From Planosporangium flavigriseum (lineage in GTDB: Bacteria > Actinomycetota > Actinomycetes > Mycobacteriales > Micromonosporaceae), in assembly GCF_011947225.1 (NCBI RefSeq), contig NZ_JAATVW010000015.1, positions 1-64,000 of the forward strand: DNA of 64,000 nucleotides. The letters are read 5' to 3'. Shown here piece after piece: positions 1-7,900 of the stretch. Position 1 is the first letter of the stretch; each line of letters begins with the position of its first letter. The translations under genes were made by a program, and so were the position numbers. Under the pieces are notes generated by a model that saw only the letters and a list, made by a program, of their open reading frames with translations, was not told the origin of the DNA and ran no database searches.

Positions 1-105
1 GTTGTAGACCAACCGGACACACCCGAACGTGCGTGCAAGCTCGCCGGCCTGCTCGGGGCTCGGGTAGAAGCGGTACTTGAACGCCCGCTTCACGGCCCTG
101 GACAT
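1..105 (-). CDS. tnpB: IS605/IS607-family TnpB (OrfB), N-terminal fragment cut by the window edge
   Basis: The minus strand reads 35 residues from an ATG at 103-105 and runs off the left edge. They open MSRAVKRAFKYRFYPSP and end in GCVRLVYN, the N-terminal helix-turn-helix signature of TnpB/OrfB proteins. TnpB is the RNA-guided nuclease carried by IS200/IS605 and IS607 elements. The RuvC-like domain and zinc finger, if present, lie outside the window, so I cannot say whether the gene is intact. The ATG is the only start that gives the usual short family N-terminus. Confidence in the family is high because the length and order of the motifs fit exactly. Confidence 0.85.
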   Translation of the reverse strand, partial: MSRAVKRAFKYRFYPSPEQAGELARTFGCVRLVYN

Positions 106-196
106 GGCTCACAAACTAGCGCACTAACGAGTGAACCTTGCGGTGACACGCGGGTGGCCGCCTATCCGCCTTGGCGGCGGATCGGTTTTTCCCTGC

Positions 197-242
197 CCTG
201 CTCCGCAGGCGTTCCGTTTCCTCCCCGGCCTGAAGGCCCGGG
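197..242 (-). other. Hairpin-rich upstream end of the IS element, resembling an IS605-type guide-RNA 3' end
   Basis: Two hairpins lie upstream of tnpB. CCTG and CAGG at 197-209 enclose five bases. At 223-242 an imperfect stem is built on GGCC-TTCA-GGCC with flanking C/G pairs. Read on the minus strand the second hairpin is followed by GGGGAGGAA, a layout I associate with the 3' end of TnpB guide (omega/re) RNAs. Here it precedes tnpB instead of following it. It may be the left terminus of this element or the tail of a second, decayed element. Confidence 0.35.
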
Positions 243-290
243 TATCCACGGAAGGGATCCGATGACGAGGCTCGCCCAGTGAGCGGTGAC

Positions 291-701
291 CTATTCCTTG
301 CCCGCAGCCGACTCAAGGACGTGCTTCAGCCTGGCGAGGTCGGTCGCCACGAGCCCCGCGTCCCGGGTGAAGTCCTCGTCGCTCATGTCAGGGAGCCTGC
401 GTAGCGTGAAGACGACTTCGCAGCCGCTTCTGTCCGGGATCACGCGCACGGGGTTGTAAATGGTCTGGCCGGAGGGCAGCGTCACGTCGTGGTCGAGGAC
501 TCCGTATCCGTTGCGTGGGACGAAGGCGATGCCGACGCGTCCTATCGTGGTCTCAGCGAACCACTTTCCGTCCACGTTCTCCACGGAGGATCCGAATCCC
601 GGAGCCCATTCAGGCAGGTTGGCTGGGTTTGACACGTACTCATACACCTCAGCCGCGGGCCGGTCAATCCGCTCAGAGAGATGCTTGGATTCCGAAGCCA
701 T
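291..701 (-). CDS. SRPBCC-fold (START/polyketide cyclase-like) protein
   Basis: This 136-residue protein starts MASESKHLSERIDRPAAEVY and continues with EYVSNPANLPEWAPGF. That is the opening helix, loop and tryptophan of SRPBCC ligand-binding domains (polyketide cyclase/dehydrase family). A central VENVDGKWFAET strand and a C-terminal helix ending LKHVLESAAGKE complete one domain of normal length. The frame stays open to 1052, but the upstream part has low-complexity, non-protein-like composition, so the ATG at 699-701 is the likely start. Ligand and reaction cannot be told from sequence. It is cytoplasmic (no signal or membrane segment) and monocistronic. Confidence 0.7.
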   Translation of the reverse strand: MASESKHLSERIDRPAAEVYEYVSNPANLPEWAPGFGSSVENVDGKWFAETTIGRVGIAFVPRNGYGVLDHDVTLPSGQTIYNPVRVIPDRSGCEVVFTLRRLPDMSDEDFTRDAGLVATDLARLKHVLESAAGKE

Positions 702-909
702 CCCAGCATCATGCCACCGACATTCCGATCGGCAGGCGGTGTCCTGCGGCCAATCTGGAGGAGGGGGACTCCCGTGCTGATACCGGTCTGTCCCGCAGGT
801 CCCGGCACCGGACAACGGGCTACCAGCTACCGCTACCGGTGATCTTGACGCTCCTATTTTCGTCAAGACCAGGTGGGCTGTGGAGCTGCCCGTGGGGGGC
901 GCGTGTGGG

Positions 910-1464
910 TCAGAACAAGTAGATGGCGATGAACAGCCCGATCGCCCAGCAGGCGAATGTGCCGAGCAACGGGCCGACACTTCGAAGCACCGGAGGCTCG
1001 CCCACCTCGCTAAGGTCCTGAACCCGCTGCCGGCATTCGCGGAGATTTTCAAGGTACTGGCGGTTGCGGTTGGCGTACTGCGGTGATAGCCGAGTCAGCC
1101 ACCAGAAGCGGTCAAGGCCCACCTCGAAGCGCCTCTCCGCCAGGTGCACTGTGATTCGATCACCGGAGACGCCGGACTCACCAATGGTGAGAGCACCGAC
1201 CTTGCCCCAAGGAACGCGCGCGACGCGCCAGAACGAGCGGACCGCTAGGCCATGGGCGTTCCACGCCAGACGCGGGGCGAAATCGAAGATCCATAACGCG
1301 AGCGTGACAGACAGCGTGAACGCCGGTATTGCCAACGTGGCAGACAGCCCGAATGCCGACCACTCGACCAGCGGGCTGATGGCGGTGAGGCCGGCAACCA
1401 CTAGAAGGGCCCCGCAGGCAAACCCGCGACTTGGGCCTATGACGCGAGTGCGCGTCGGGTTCAT
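910..1464 (-). CDS. Small membrane protein with a PH-like central domain, unknown function
   Basis: The 184-residue protein has two hydrophobic segments near residues 14-35 and 42-62. A polar stretch follows with alternating strands (LAWNAHGLAVRSFWRV, then VGALTIGESGVSGDRITVHL), and a third hydrophobic segment sits at the very C-terminus. Two membrane helices followed by a strand-rich domain resembles bacterial PH-domain membrane proteins, but I see no diagnostic motif. The start was placed at the ATG at 1462-1464, which has a GGGTGG purine run upstream. The frame is open to 1719, so a longer product is possible. Confidence 0.5.
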   Translation of the reverse strand: MNPTRTRVIGPSRGFACGALLVVAGLTAISPLVEWSAFGLSATLAIPAFTLSVTLALWIFDFAPRLAWNAHGLAVRSFWRVARVPWGKVGALTIGESGVSGDRITVHLAERRFEVGLDRFWWLTRLSPQYANRNRQYLENLRECRQRVQDLSEVGEPPVLRSVGPLLGTFACWAIGLFIAIYLF

Positions 1465-1798
1465 CGACCGACCACCCGGGGTTATCGAGGCGGCGCCGCA
1501 AAGCCGGGCGAACTTGGCCTCCGACCGCAGCCGCTCGGGGTTGTCCCCGGCGGTGACCAACAGCTGTCCGGCGGTGTCGACCCCGACGTGCCATGGACGC
1601 ATGGCGGGACCCTGTGGGCTCCATTGGGCGCCTAGTGTGCTCGGGAAGCCCGATCGTGACCTTGCCGGCGCTTCCTCGGAACGAGCCGGCGAGACTCTTC
1701 TCATGACAGGCGACTTCATCGGTTACCGATCCTCCCTGCATAATCCAGGCATCGGGCGTGCGTCCTGGCACCACGCAAGATCCGGCTGAGGAGTGACA
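1465..1798. other. Divergent intergenic region without a supported gene
   Basis: This 334-base stretch separates the minus-strand membrane protein from the plus-strand STAS gene and must hold the promoters of both. The minus-strand reading frame of the membrane protein continues through most of it. The encoded residues are arginine/proline-rich and unlike the body of the protein, so I do not call them coding. No terminator or clear operator is visible. Confidence 0.4.
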
Positions 1799-2128
1799 AT
1801 GACCCTGACAGTCTCGACGGATCGTCGCGACGGAGGGATTCTGTACCTGATCGTGACCGGTGAGGTCGACCTCGCTACGGCGGACGTCCTGCAACAGGAG
1901 ATTGCTACCGGCCTGGATGCAGATGATGTTCCAGGCGTTGTCGTTGACCTGACCGAGGTGACCTTCCTTGACTCGTCCGGCATCAGGGTCCTGTTGAAGG
2001 GGCGTCGGTCAGCCGAGGAAAGGGCCAAGAGCTACCTGGTCGATGCTCCTCGGGGCGTAGCACGCCGGATTCTGGACCTTTCGGGCGTGCGAGAGCATCT
2101 CGCCTACCAGGGGACCGGCGGCCGCTGA
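1799..2128 (+). CDS. STAS-domain anti-sigma factor antagonist
   Basis: The 109-residue protein is a single STAS domain. It has an N-terminal strand pair (ILYLIVTGEVDLATADVL), a central VVVDLTEVTFLDSSGIRVLL, and a C-terminal helix. The DSSG serine is the residue phosphorylated in SpoIIAA/RsbV antagonists. In partner switching, the dephosphorylated form binds an anti-sigma kinase and frees its sigma factor. An AGGAG at 1789-1793 lies five bases from the ATG at 1799, which decides this start over a GTG two codons earlier. The next two plus-strand genes encode a SpoIIE-type phosphatase and a RsbW-type ATPase, the expected partners. Confidence 0.9.
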   Translation: MTLTVSTDRRDGGILYLIVTGEVDLATADVLQQEIATGLDADDVPGVVVDLTEVTFLDSSGIRVLLKGRRSAEERAKSYLVDAPRGVARRILDLSGVREHLAYQGTGGR

Positions 2129-2245
2129 CGTCGCTGGGCGCCGTCTGGTTGCGGTGGTCGTAGCGGGAACGTTGGTTGGGTGGCCGTCGCTGGGTCCTGT
2201 CCGGCGGCCGGTGCTAGACAAATCCGGCATGGCTAGGATTCGGGC

Positions 2246-3463
2246 GTGACGACTGGGCCGGACACCTCAGGCAGCAGTGAGAGACTGCGCCGCTTACAAG
2301 CGGTGACTGACGCGGCCCTGTCGCACCTGGACGTCGAGAATCTGCTCGTCGAACTCCTGGACCGTGTGCGGGAACTCCTGAATGTCGACACCGCCACGGT
2401 TCTTCTCCTGGACCCCTCCGGTCAGCAACTCGTTGCCACCGCGGCTCGGGGCCTCGAAGAAGAAGTCCGCCAAGGAGTCCGGATACCGGTCGGCGTCGGT
2501 TTCGCTGGCCGAGTAGCCGCCGGCGGACAACCTGTACGCATCGAACACGTCGACCCCACCAATGTGGTCAACCCCATCCTGCTCGACAAGGGGATCGCTT
2601 CGATGCTCGGCGTACCGATGATCGCGGCCGGACGTGTCATCGGTGTTCTGCACGTCGGTACGCTAACCCCTCGTTGGTTCTCCGATGACGACGTGGACCT
2701 GCTGCAACGCGTCGCGGACCGAGTCAGCCTGGCCACCCAGGCCCGGTTGGCCAGTATCGACCGCGCCACCACGGTGGCCCTGCAACGTAGCCTCCTGCCC
2801 GGCCGGTTAGGCGCGATTGACGGTGTCGACGTGGCCGCTCGGTATGTTCCCGGCGCTGAGGTTGGAGTCGGCGGCGACTGGTACGACCTGTTCGCTCTGC
2901 CCTCTGGCCATGTCGGAGCCGTTATCGGAGATGTGGCCGGCAATGGTCTACAAGCCGCCGTCGTCATGAGCCGTATCCGCAGCGCACTACGCGCGTACGC
3001 GTTGGAATCCAATGACCCCGCCGATGTCCTGGCCCGACTCGACCGCAAGATCCAGCTCTTCGAACCCGACGCCATGGCCACCGTCGCCTATGCCGTGCTC
3101 GACCCGACCCGTAAGCAGGCCACCATGTCCGTCGCCGGGCATCTGCCGCCTGTCCTTGTCGAACCCGGCCGACCCACCCGGCTGCTCGACGTACCAGTGG
3201 ACCTGCCCCTCGGCGCGTACCCCAACACCCGCCGCCGCACCGTAGACGTGCCGCTGACCCACGACAGCCTCGTGCTCTTCTACACCGACGGGCTCATCGA
3301 ACGGCCCACTCGACCCATCGACGAAGGTCTCGAGCTTCTCGTTGGCGCACTAACCCCCGGATCGGCTGAGCGGGTGTGCGCCACCGTCATGGCCGCCCTC
3401 ATCGGCGACCAACCCACGAAAGATGACGTCGCCATCCTCGCCCTCCATACCGACTACCAGTAG
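2246..3463 (+). CDS. GAF-domain SpoIIE/PP2C-type serine phosphatase
   Basis: The 405-residue protein has a GAF sensor domain (about residues 10-165) followed by a SpoIIE/PPM phosphatase domain (about 185-400). Metal-binding motifs of the phosphatase are present: GGDWYDLF, then GDVAGNGLQAA, and TDGLIE near the C-terminus. Such enzymes dephosphorylate STAS antagonists in response to a signal sensed by the GAF domain. Location between a STAS gene and an anti-sigma-type ATPase supports that role. No membrane segment is present, so the signal is probably cytoplasmic. The start is GTG at 2246. Confidence 0.92.
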   Translation: MTTGPDTSGSSERLRRLQAVTDAALSHLDVENLLVELLDRVRELLNVDTATVLLLDPSGQQLVATAARGLEEEVRQGVRIPVGVGFAGRVAAGGQPVRIEHVDPTNVVNPILLDKGIASMLGVPMIAAGRVIGVLHVGTLTPRWFSDDDVDLLQRVADRVSLATQARLASIDRATTVALQRSLLPGRLGAIDGVDVAARYVPGAEVGVGGDWYDLFALPSGHVGAVIGDVAGNGLQAAVVMSRIRSALRAYALESNDPADVLARLDRKIQLFEPDAMATVAYAVLDPTRKQATMSVAGHLPPVLVEPGRPTRLLDVPVDLPLGAYPNTRRRTVDVPLTHDSLVLFYTDGLIERPTRPIDEGLELLVGALTPGSAERVCATVMAALIGDQPTKDDVAILALHTDYQ

Positions 3464-3599
3464 TCGGTAGCTACTGCAAGCCTCCTCCGCGAGGCACGGC
3501 CAGGGCGGGCCGAGCAGATCACCGCTCCGTTGACAGTGGTTCCTCTCCTGATCTTTCCGGGTATGAGCTGGTGATGATGTGGTCGAGGGGAGCGCACTG

Positions 3600-4025
3600 A
3601 TGAGTGGCGAGGATGACGATCAACGAACCTTGATCGATGAAGTCATCACACTCGGTAACGTAACCGAGCTACGCAGACATGTGTTACAGCTGGCAGCCCG
3701 CGCCGGCCTGGACACCCAACGCGCTGAGAATTTCGCGCTCGCGGTCAACGAAGCCCTCACCAATACCATCCGGCACGCCGGGGGGAGCGGTGAGCTCGCC
3801 CTCATTCAAGACGACGAACGTCGGTTGATCGCCGAGGTCAGCGACCAGGGACCAGGAATACCGCGCTCCGTGACGATCACCCTGCCGCCACCCGACGATC
3901 TCGACGGCGGTCGAGGCATGTGGCTCGCCACGGAGTTGACCGATCACGTCGAGGTTCACAGTGGCGACGGCGGGACGACGGTTCGGCTGGAGATGTCCAT
4001 GCAGCACGGCGAACCGAGCCAGTGA
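3600..4025 (+). CDS. RsbW-like anti-sigma factor/serine kinase ATPase
   Basis: The 141-residue protein is one GHKL ATPase domain. The N box reads FALAVNEALTNTIRHAGG, the G1 box reads VSDQGPGIP, and a GGRGMWLATELTD stretch forms the ATP lid/G2 region. This is the RsbW/SpoIIAB type that binds a sigma factor and phosphorylates the STAS antagonist. A GAGGGGAG run ends eight bases before the ATG at 3600, favouring it over the GTG at 3579. It completes a three-gene partner-switching set with the STAS and phosphatase genes upstream. No sigma factor is adjacent, so the target is not known. Confidence 0.88.
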   Translation: MSGEDDDQRTLIDEVITLGNVTELRRHVLQLAARAGLDTQRAENFALAVNEALTNTIRHAGGSGELALIQDDERRLIAEVSDQGPGIPRSVTITLPPPDDLDGGRGMWLATELTDHVEVHSGDGGTTVRLEMSMQHGEPSQ

Positions 4026-4160
4026 CAGATGTCTCCGGCGGGGGCCTCGGCTCGGGGAAGCGGGAGCCCTCCCGCCCGCCATCGCCCCAGGAAACCAGAG
4101 CAGGGCGACCTGAGCAGGGCCAGTAGGACGAAGCGGAACGCCAGAGACGCCCTTGACCTC

Positions 4161-4205
4161 CTCATAACCCAGAGGTCGGAGGTCCAAGTCCTCTCCCCGC
4201 TACCA
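4161..4205 (+). pseudogene. 3' fragment of an initiator tRNA-fMet gene, probable integration scar
   Basis: The 45 bases match the 3' part of actinobacterial tRNA-fMet, from the anticodon loop (CTCATAA, with CAT) to CCA. The 3' anticodon stem CCCAG is followed by AGGTC. The T arm is GGAGG-TCCAAGT-CCTCT, and the acceptor strand CCCCGCT is followed by ACCA. The bases before the anticodon cannot pair with CCCAG, and no 5' half (an AGCGGGG-type acceptor) is present, so it is not a working tRNA. Such 3' fragments are left when integrative elements insert at a tRNA 3' end. It is followed at once by a terminator, as real tRNA genes often are. Confidence 0.8.
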
Positions 4206-4212
4206 GGGAAAA

Positions 4213-4247
4213 CGCCCTCTCAGAGATCACTCTGAGAGGGCGCTTTT
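4213..4247 (+). terminator. Intrinsic terminator after the tRNA-fMet fragment
   Basis: A 13-bp perfect stem, CGCCCTCTCAGAG with its complement, encloses an ATCA loop and is followed by CTTTT. The T-run and stem fit a rho-independent terminator on the plus strand. It probably belonged to the tRNA gene. Confidence 0.85.
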
Positions 4248-4316
4248 CGTCTTTCTCGCCACGGGGCCGCCAGCGACGGTCATCTTGGCATCGATGAATG
4301 GCGCGGCGATGGTGCG

Positions 4317-4370
4317 GCGGCGGGGCGTACCGCCAGTCTGTCGGCGGCGGGGCGTACCGCCAGTCTGTCG
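4317..4370 (+). repeat. Perfect 27-bp tandem duplication
   Basis: Two adjacent identical 27-base copies (4317-4343 and 4344-4370) begin GCGGCGGGGCGTACCGCC and end AGTCTGTCG. They lie in a gene-free stretch between the tRNA scar and the histidine kinase. I see no function; a recent slippage event is the simplest reading. Confidence 0.9.
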
Positions 4371-4643
4371 GCGGCGATCGGCTGCCAAGCGGGCGGACTG
4401 GGGAAGATGGCCGAGTAAGTCTAGATGTGATCTCTCGAACTGAGCGTATGGCTTGGCTTAGGTCGGGTGCCGCGAGGCCGATCAGGATGCCGAGGCCGAC
4501 GCCGAGCACACGCACATAGGAACCAGGTCACATGGCTCCAGCCGTGGTGACGCCAATGCACGAGTTCACGAACTGTCGTAGGTGAGCGGAGCGGCCAACA
4601 CCGGTTCCGCCGTGTACCGCACGGCCCATCAGCAGGGGTCATC

Positions 4644-6692
4644 ATGTCTGGACGACAAGCGCCGGTGGACTTTCCGCACCAACATGATGTCTCGACCGTC
4701 GATGTCGACTTCTTGTTGACCAGCGGCGGTCTGCGCCTGCTCGCCGACATGATCCCGCACCTTGTGTGGACGGCGGCGCCGGAAGGGTCTACGCGGTACG
4801 TCAATCGCCAGGCAGTCGCATACACCGGACTGCCCGTCGAGGCGAACTTCAACGGGCAGTGGGTCACGTTGGTCCATCCGGACGATGCCGACCGTGCCCA
4901 GGCCGCCTGGGCTGAGGCGATCCGAACCGGGAATCCCTTCGAGCTCGAGTACCGCCTGCGCCGCGCCGATGGCGAGTTCCGCTGGCATGACTTTCGTAGT
5001 CTTCCGGTACGCGGCACGGACGGGCGGATCGTGAAGTGGATCGGCACCGCCACTGACATCCAGCAGCAAAAGGAGCTGGAGGAGAGTCTGCGCCGCGCCG
5101 AGCAGCAGACCGCCGAGACGCTGACGCTGCTGGAGTCGATCCAGTCGGCCGCGCCGGTCGGCTTCGGCTTCATCGACCGCGAGTACCGCGTGATCCGAGC
5201 GAACGACGCGCTGGCTGAAACCGTCGACCTTCCGGTGACGGAGTTGATCGGGCGCCGGATGGACGAGGTGGTTCCGGTGATCTGGCCCCGGCTGGAGACC
5301 ATCTACCGACGGGTGTTGGACACCGGAGAATCTGTTCTCAACACGGAGAAGACGGGGCCGACCGCGGCCGGGCCGGAACGCGTGCGCTCCTGGCTGGCCA
5401 GCTACTTTCCGGTGCGGGCCGGCGACGAGATCATCGGTGTCGGCGTCGTCGCGGTCGACATCACGGAGCGCAAGGACGCCGAGGCGTTCCGGTCGGTCGT
5501 GATGGCGAACATGGCCGAGGGCCTGTACACGGTCGACGGTCAGGGGTTGGTGACCTCGGTGAACCGGGCGACCGAGCGGATGCTCGGATGGTCGGAGGAG
5601 GAGCTGCTGGGCCGGCCGATGCACGAGATCGCGCATCTCCAGGGCACCGACACCGGCAGACCGGCGCCGGCGAGCGGGTGTCCCCTCATGAGGGCCGAGA
5701 ACGACGGTCAGCCGGTCCACGGCGACGATCAGGTCTTTACCCGCAAGGATGGATTGGTCTTCCCGATTTCGTACTCGTCAGCGCCGCTGTACATGGGATC
5801 CAAGGTCGGGGGCAGGGTGATCGTCTTTCGCGATATCACCGAAATGCGGGAGCGGCAGCGGCGTGAGATCGAGGCCCGCCATGATCAGAAGTTGGAGTCG
5901 TTGGGACGGTTGTCGGCCGGGATCGCGCACGAGATCAACACACCGATCCAGTTCGTCGGGGACAACACCCGGTTCCTGGCCGAGGCGTACCAGCAGATGC
6001 TGAACCTGCTGCTGGTCTACCGGAACTGTGTGCACCTACCCAACGGTGACATGGCCTGGGAGGAGCGCGTCGAGCGGGCTACAGAGGCCGAACACGAGGC
6101 GGACATCGACTACCTGACCGAAGAGGTACCGGTGGCGTTCACGCAGAGCCTGGAAGGCATCGAGCGGGTCGCCTCGTTGGTGCGGGCGATGAAGTCGTTC
6201 AGCTACAAGGACTCCAAGGACCGCTCGTACGCCGATCTCAACGAGGCGTTGACGACCACGCTCACGGTGGCTCGTAACGAGCTCAAATACGTTGCCGACG
6301 TGGTGCTGGAACTGGGTGAGTTGCCGCAGGTGCTGTGTCATGGCGGTGACCTCAACCAGGTGTTCCTGAATTTGTTCGTGAACGCGGCGGACGCGATGGA
6401 AGGCAAGGAGGAACGGGGGGAGATCCGCATCAGCACCCGGGTGGAGGGCCCGATGGCGGTGATCAGCATCGCGGACAACGGTAGCGGCATCCCCGAGCAC
6501 CTCCAGCAGACGATCTTCGAGCCGTTCTTCACCACCAAGGACGTCGGCAAGGGAACCGGCCAAGGTCTGGCCCTGGCGCGGACCGTGGTCGACAAGCATG
6601 GCGGCACGATCGAGGTGCACTCCGCACCAGGGGAGGGCACCGAGTTCGTCCTGCGGCTGCCGATCGACGGCAAACGGCCAAGCCCGGCGTGA
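4644..6692 (+). CDS. Multi-PAS soluble sensor histidine kinase
   Basis: The 682-residue protein carries three PAS domains. The first (about 35-145) ends RIVKWIGTATDIQQQKELEE, the second spans about 160-275, and the third (about 285-410) ends FRDITEMRER. A dimerisation helix with LGRLSAGIAHEINTPIQFVG follows; its histidine is the phospho-acceptor. The GHKL ATPase domain has LNLFVNAADAM, ADNGSGIP and GTGQGLALARTVV. No transmembrane segment is seen, so the signals are probably internal. No response regulator is next to it, which makes it an orphan kinase. The start is the ATG at 4644 after AGCAGGGG. Confidence 0.9.
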   Translation: MSGRQAPVDFPHQHDVSTVDVDFLLTSGGLRLLADMIPHLVWTAAPEGSTRYVNRQAVAYTGLPVEANFNGQWVTLVHPDDADRAQAAWAEAIRTGNPFELEYRLRRADGEFRWHDFRSLPVRGTDGRIVKWIGTATDIQQQKELEESLRRAEQQTAETLTLLESIQSAAPVGFGFIDREYRVIRANDALAETVDLPVTELIGRRMDEVVPVIWPRLETIYRRVLDTGESVLNTEKTGPTAAGPERVRSWLASYFPVRAGDEIIGVGVVAVDITERKDAEAFRSVVMANMAEGLYTVDGQGLVTSVNRATERMLGWSEEELLGRPMHEIAHLQGTDTGRPAPASGCPLMRAENDGQPVHGDDQVFTRKDGLVFPISYSSAPLYMGSKVGGRVIVFRDITEMRERQRREIEARHDQKLESLGRLSAGIAHEINTPIQFVGDNTRFLAEAYQQMLNLLLVYRNCVHLPNGDMAWEERVERATEAEHEADIDYLTEEVPVAFTQSLEGIERVASLVRAMKSFSYKDSKDRSYADLNEALTTTLTVARNELKYVADVVLELGELPQVLCHGGDLNQVFLNLFVNAADAMEGKEERGEIRISTRVEGPMAVISIADNGSGIPEHLQQTIFEPFFTTKDVGKGTGQGLALARTVVDKHGGTIEVHSAPGEGTEFVLRLPIDGKRPSPA

Positions 6693-6831
6693 CGGGCGCT
6701 CGCGACCTTCAGATGGATCGCCGCCAGACGCCGTCCTTCGCGGCCTGTTCCGATCGTCACGTTTAGACCAGTTGACGCCCGCCTGCGTAGGTACCTACGG
6801 TCAATCACGTCACGGCGAGAGGAATTCCCTG

Positions 6832-7824
6832 GTGGTCACCCTCCAACTGATCGCGACCGGCGGCACCATCGCCAGCCGTTCGACTCCCCAGGGCCTGATG
6901 GCCGCCGCCCCGGCGCACGAACTGCTCGCGCGCGTATCGATACCGGACGGCGTGACGGTCAACGCGAAGGACGTCGCCACCCGCGGCAGTTTCGCCTGGT
7001 CCCTGGATGACGCGGTCGGCGTCGTCGGCACCATCGATCAAGCGCTGGCCGAGGTCGACGGTGTGGTGGTCACGCATGGCACGGACACCATGGAGGAGTC
7101 GGTCTTCCTCGCCTCGTTGCTGCTCGACGGGGATCTGCCGGTGGTCTTCACCGGCGCGCAGCGGCCGTTCGACGATCCCGCACCGGACGGTCCGGCCAAC
7201 CTGCGCGACGCCCTCGCGGTGGCCGCCAGCCCGCTGGCCCGGGGCTTCGGGCCGCTGTTGTGCTTCGACGGGCACGTGTTCGCGGCGCGCGGCGTGCGCA
7301 AGGTCGACACGTTGGGTGCCCATGCCTTCGATGCCCTGGGGCGAGGCCCGGTGCTGCGGGTCGCCGCCGGAAAGGTGCTGCCGCTCGCCGCGCCGCGCCG
7401 GGCCAGGCCGCTCGCGAGCGTGCGGGACGGCGTCGCGCTGCCGCGGGTCGACGTGCTCAGCCTCTACGTCGGCACTGACGATGCTCTGGTACGCGCGGCC
7501 GTGAGCGCCGGCGCGGCAGGCGTCGTCCTGGCCGCCTTCGGCGCCGGCAACGCCAACCCCGCCATCGTCGAGGCCGTCGCCGACCTCGGTGCGGCCGGGG
7601 TGCCGGTACTGGTGTGCTCCCGGGTGCCGAGCGGGCCGGTGGTGCCGCTGTACACCGGTGGCGGTGGCGCCGACTTGGCCCGAGCCGGCGCGCTGTTCGC
7701 CGCCGACCTGACCCCATGGCAGGCCCGCTTACTGCTGTCGACCGCGTTGGTCGCCGACCCGCACGACCCGCTCCGGATCGTGCGGGAGTACCTCGCCACC
7801 ACACCCCCCATCGGCGGCAGCTGA
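6832..7824 (+). CDS. L-asparaginase/glutaminase family amidohydrolase
   Basis: The 330-residue protein begins with the nucleophile motif ATGGTIAS (threonine 12) and has the second signature [13 protein letters not shown] near residue 80, with an FTGAQRP loop behind it. These are the two active-site motifs of bacterial type asparaginases, which release ammonia from asparagine or glutamine. There is no signal peptide, which suggests a cytoplasmic type I enzyme. The GTG at 6832 is chosen because AGAGG lies nine bases upstream and the motif then sits at the normal distance from the N-terminus. A deacetylase-like hydrolase follows on the same strand. Confidence 0.9.
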   Translation: MVTLQLIATGGTIASRSTPQGLMAAAPAHELLARVSIPDGVTVNAKDVATRGSFAWSLDDAVGVVGTIDQALAEVDGVVVTHGTDTMEESVFLASLLLDGDLPVVFTGAQRPFDDPAPDGPANLRDALAVAASPLARGFGPLLCFDGHVFAARGVRKVDTLGAHAFDALGRGPVLRVAAGKVLPLAAPRRARPLASVRDGVALPRVDVLSLYVGTDDALVRAAVSAGAAGVVLAAFGAGNANPAIVEAVADLGAAGVPVLVCSRVPSGPVVPLYTGGGGADLARAGALFAADLTPWQARLLLSTALVADPHDPLRIVREYLATTPPIGGS

Positions 7825-7900
7825 GGATCTGTCCGGGATCGGCCGGTCCCGGGCACGTACAACCCGGGACGGCGCCGGGCGAGTTAAGGAGGATGACCCG

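Larger units (their letters stand above)
4026..4643. other. Gene-free stretch carrying a tRNA scar, terminator and tandem repeat
   Basis: This 618-base region has no convincing protein gene. It holds the 3' tRNA fragment (4161-4205), a strong hairpin terminator (4213-4242) and a 27-bp tandem duplication (4317-4370), each listed separately. Short open frames that cross the tRNA fragment give the LITQRSEVQ type of translation commonly produced when tRNA 3' ends are read as protein. The final 200 bases before the histidine kinase should contain its promoter. Confidence 0.6.

Noticed and set aside
4161-4205. A functional tRNA with a CAT anticodon
   Set aside because: The 5' half, including the acceptor and D arms, is missing and the anticodon stem cannot pair, so it is a fragment only.
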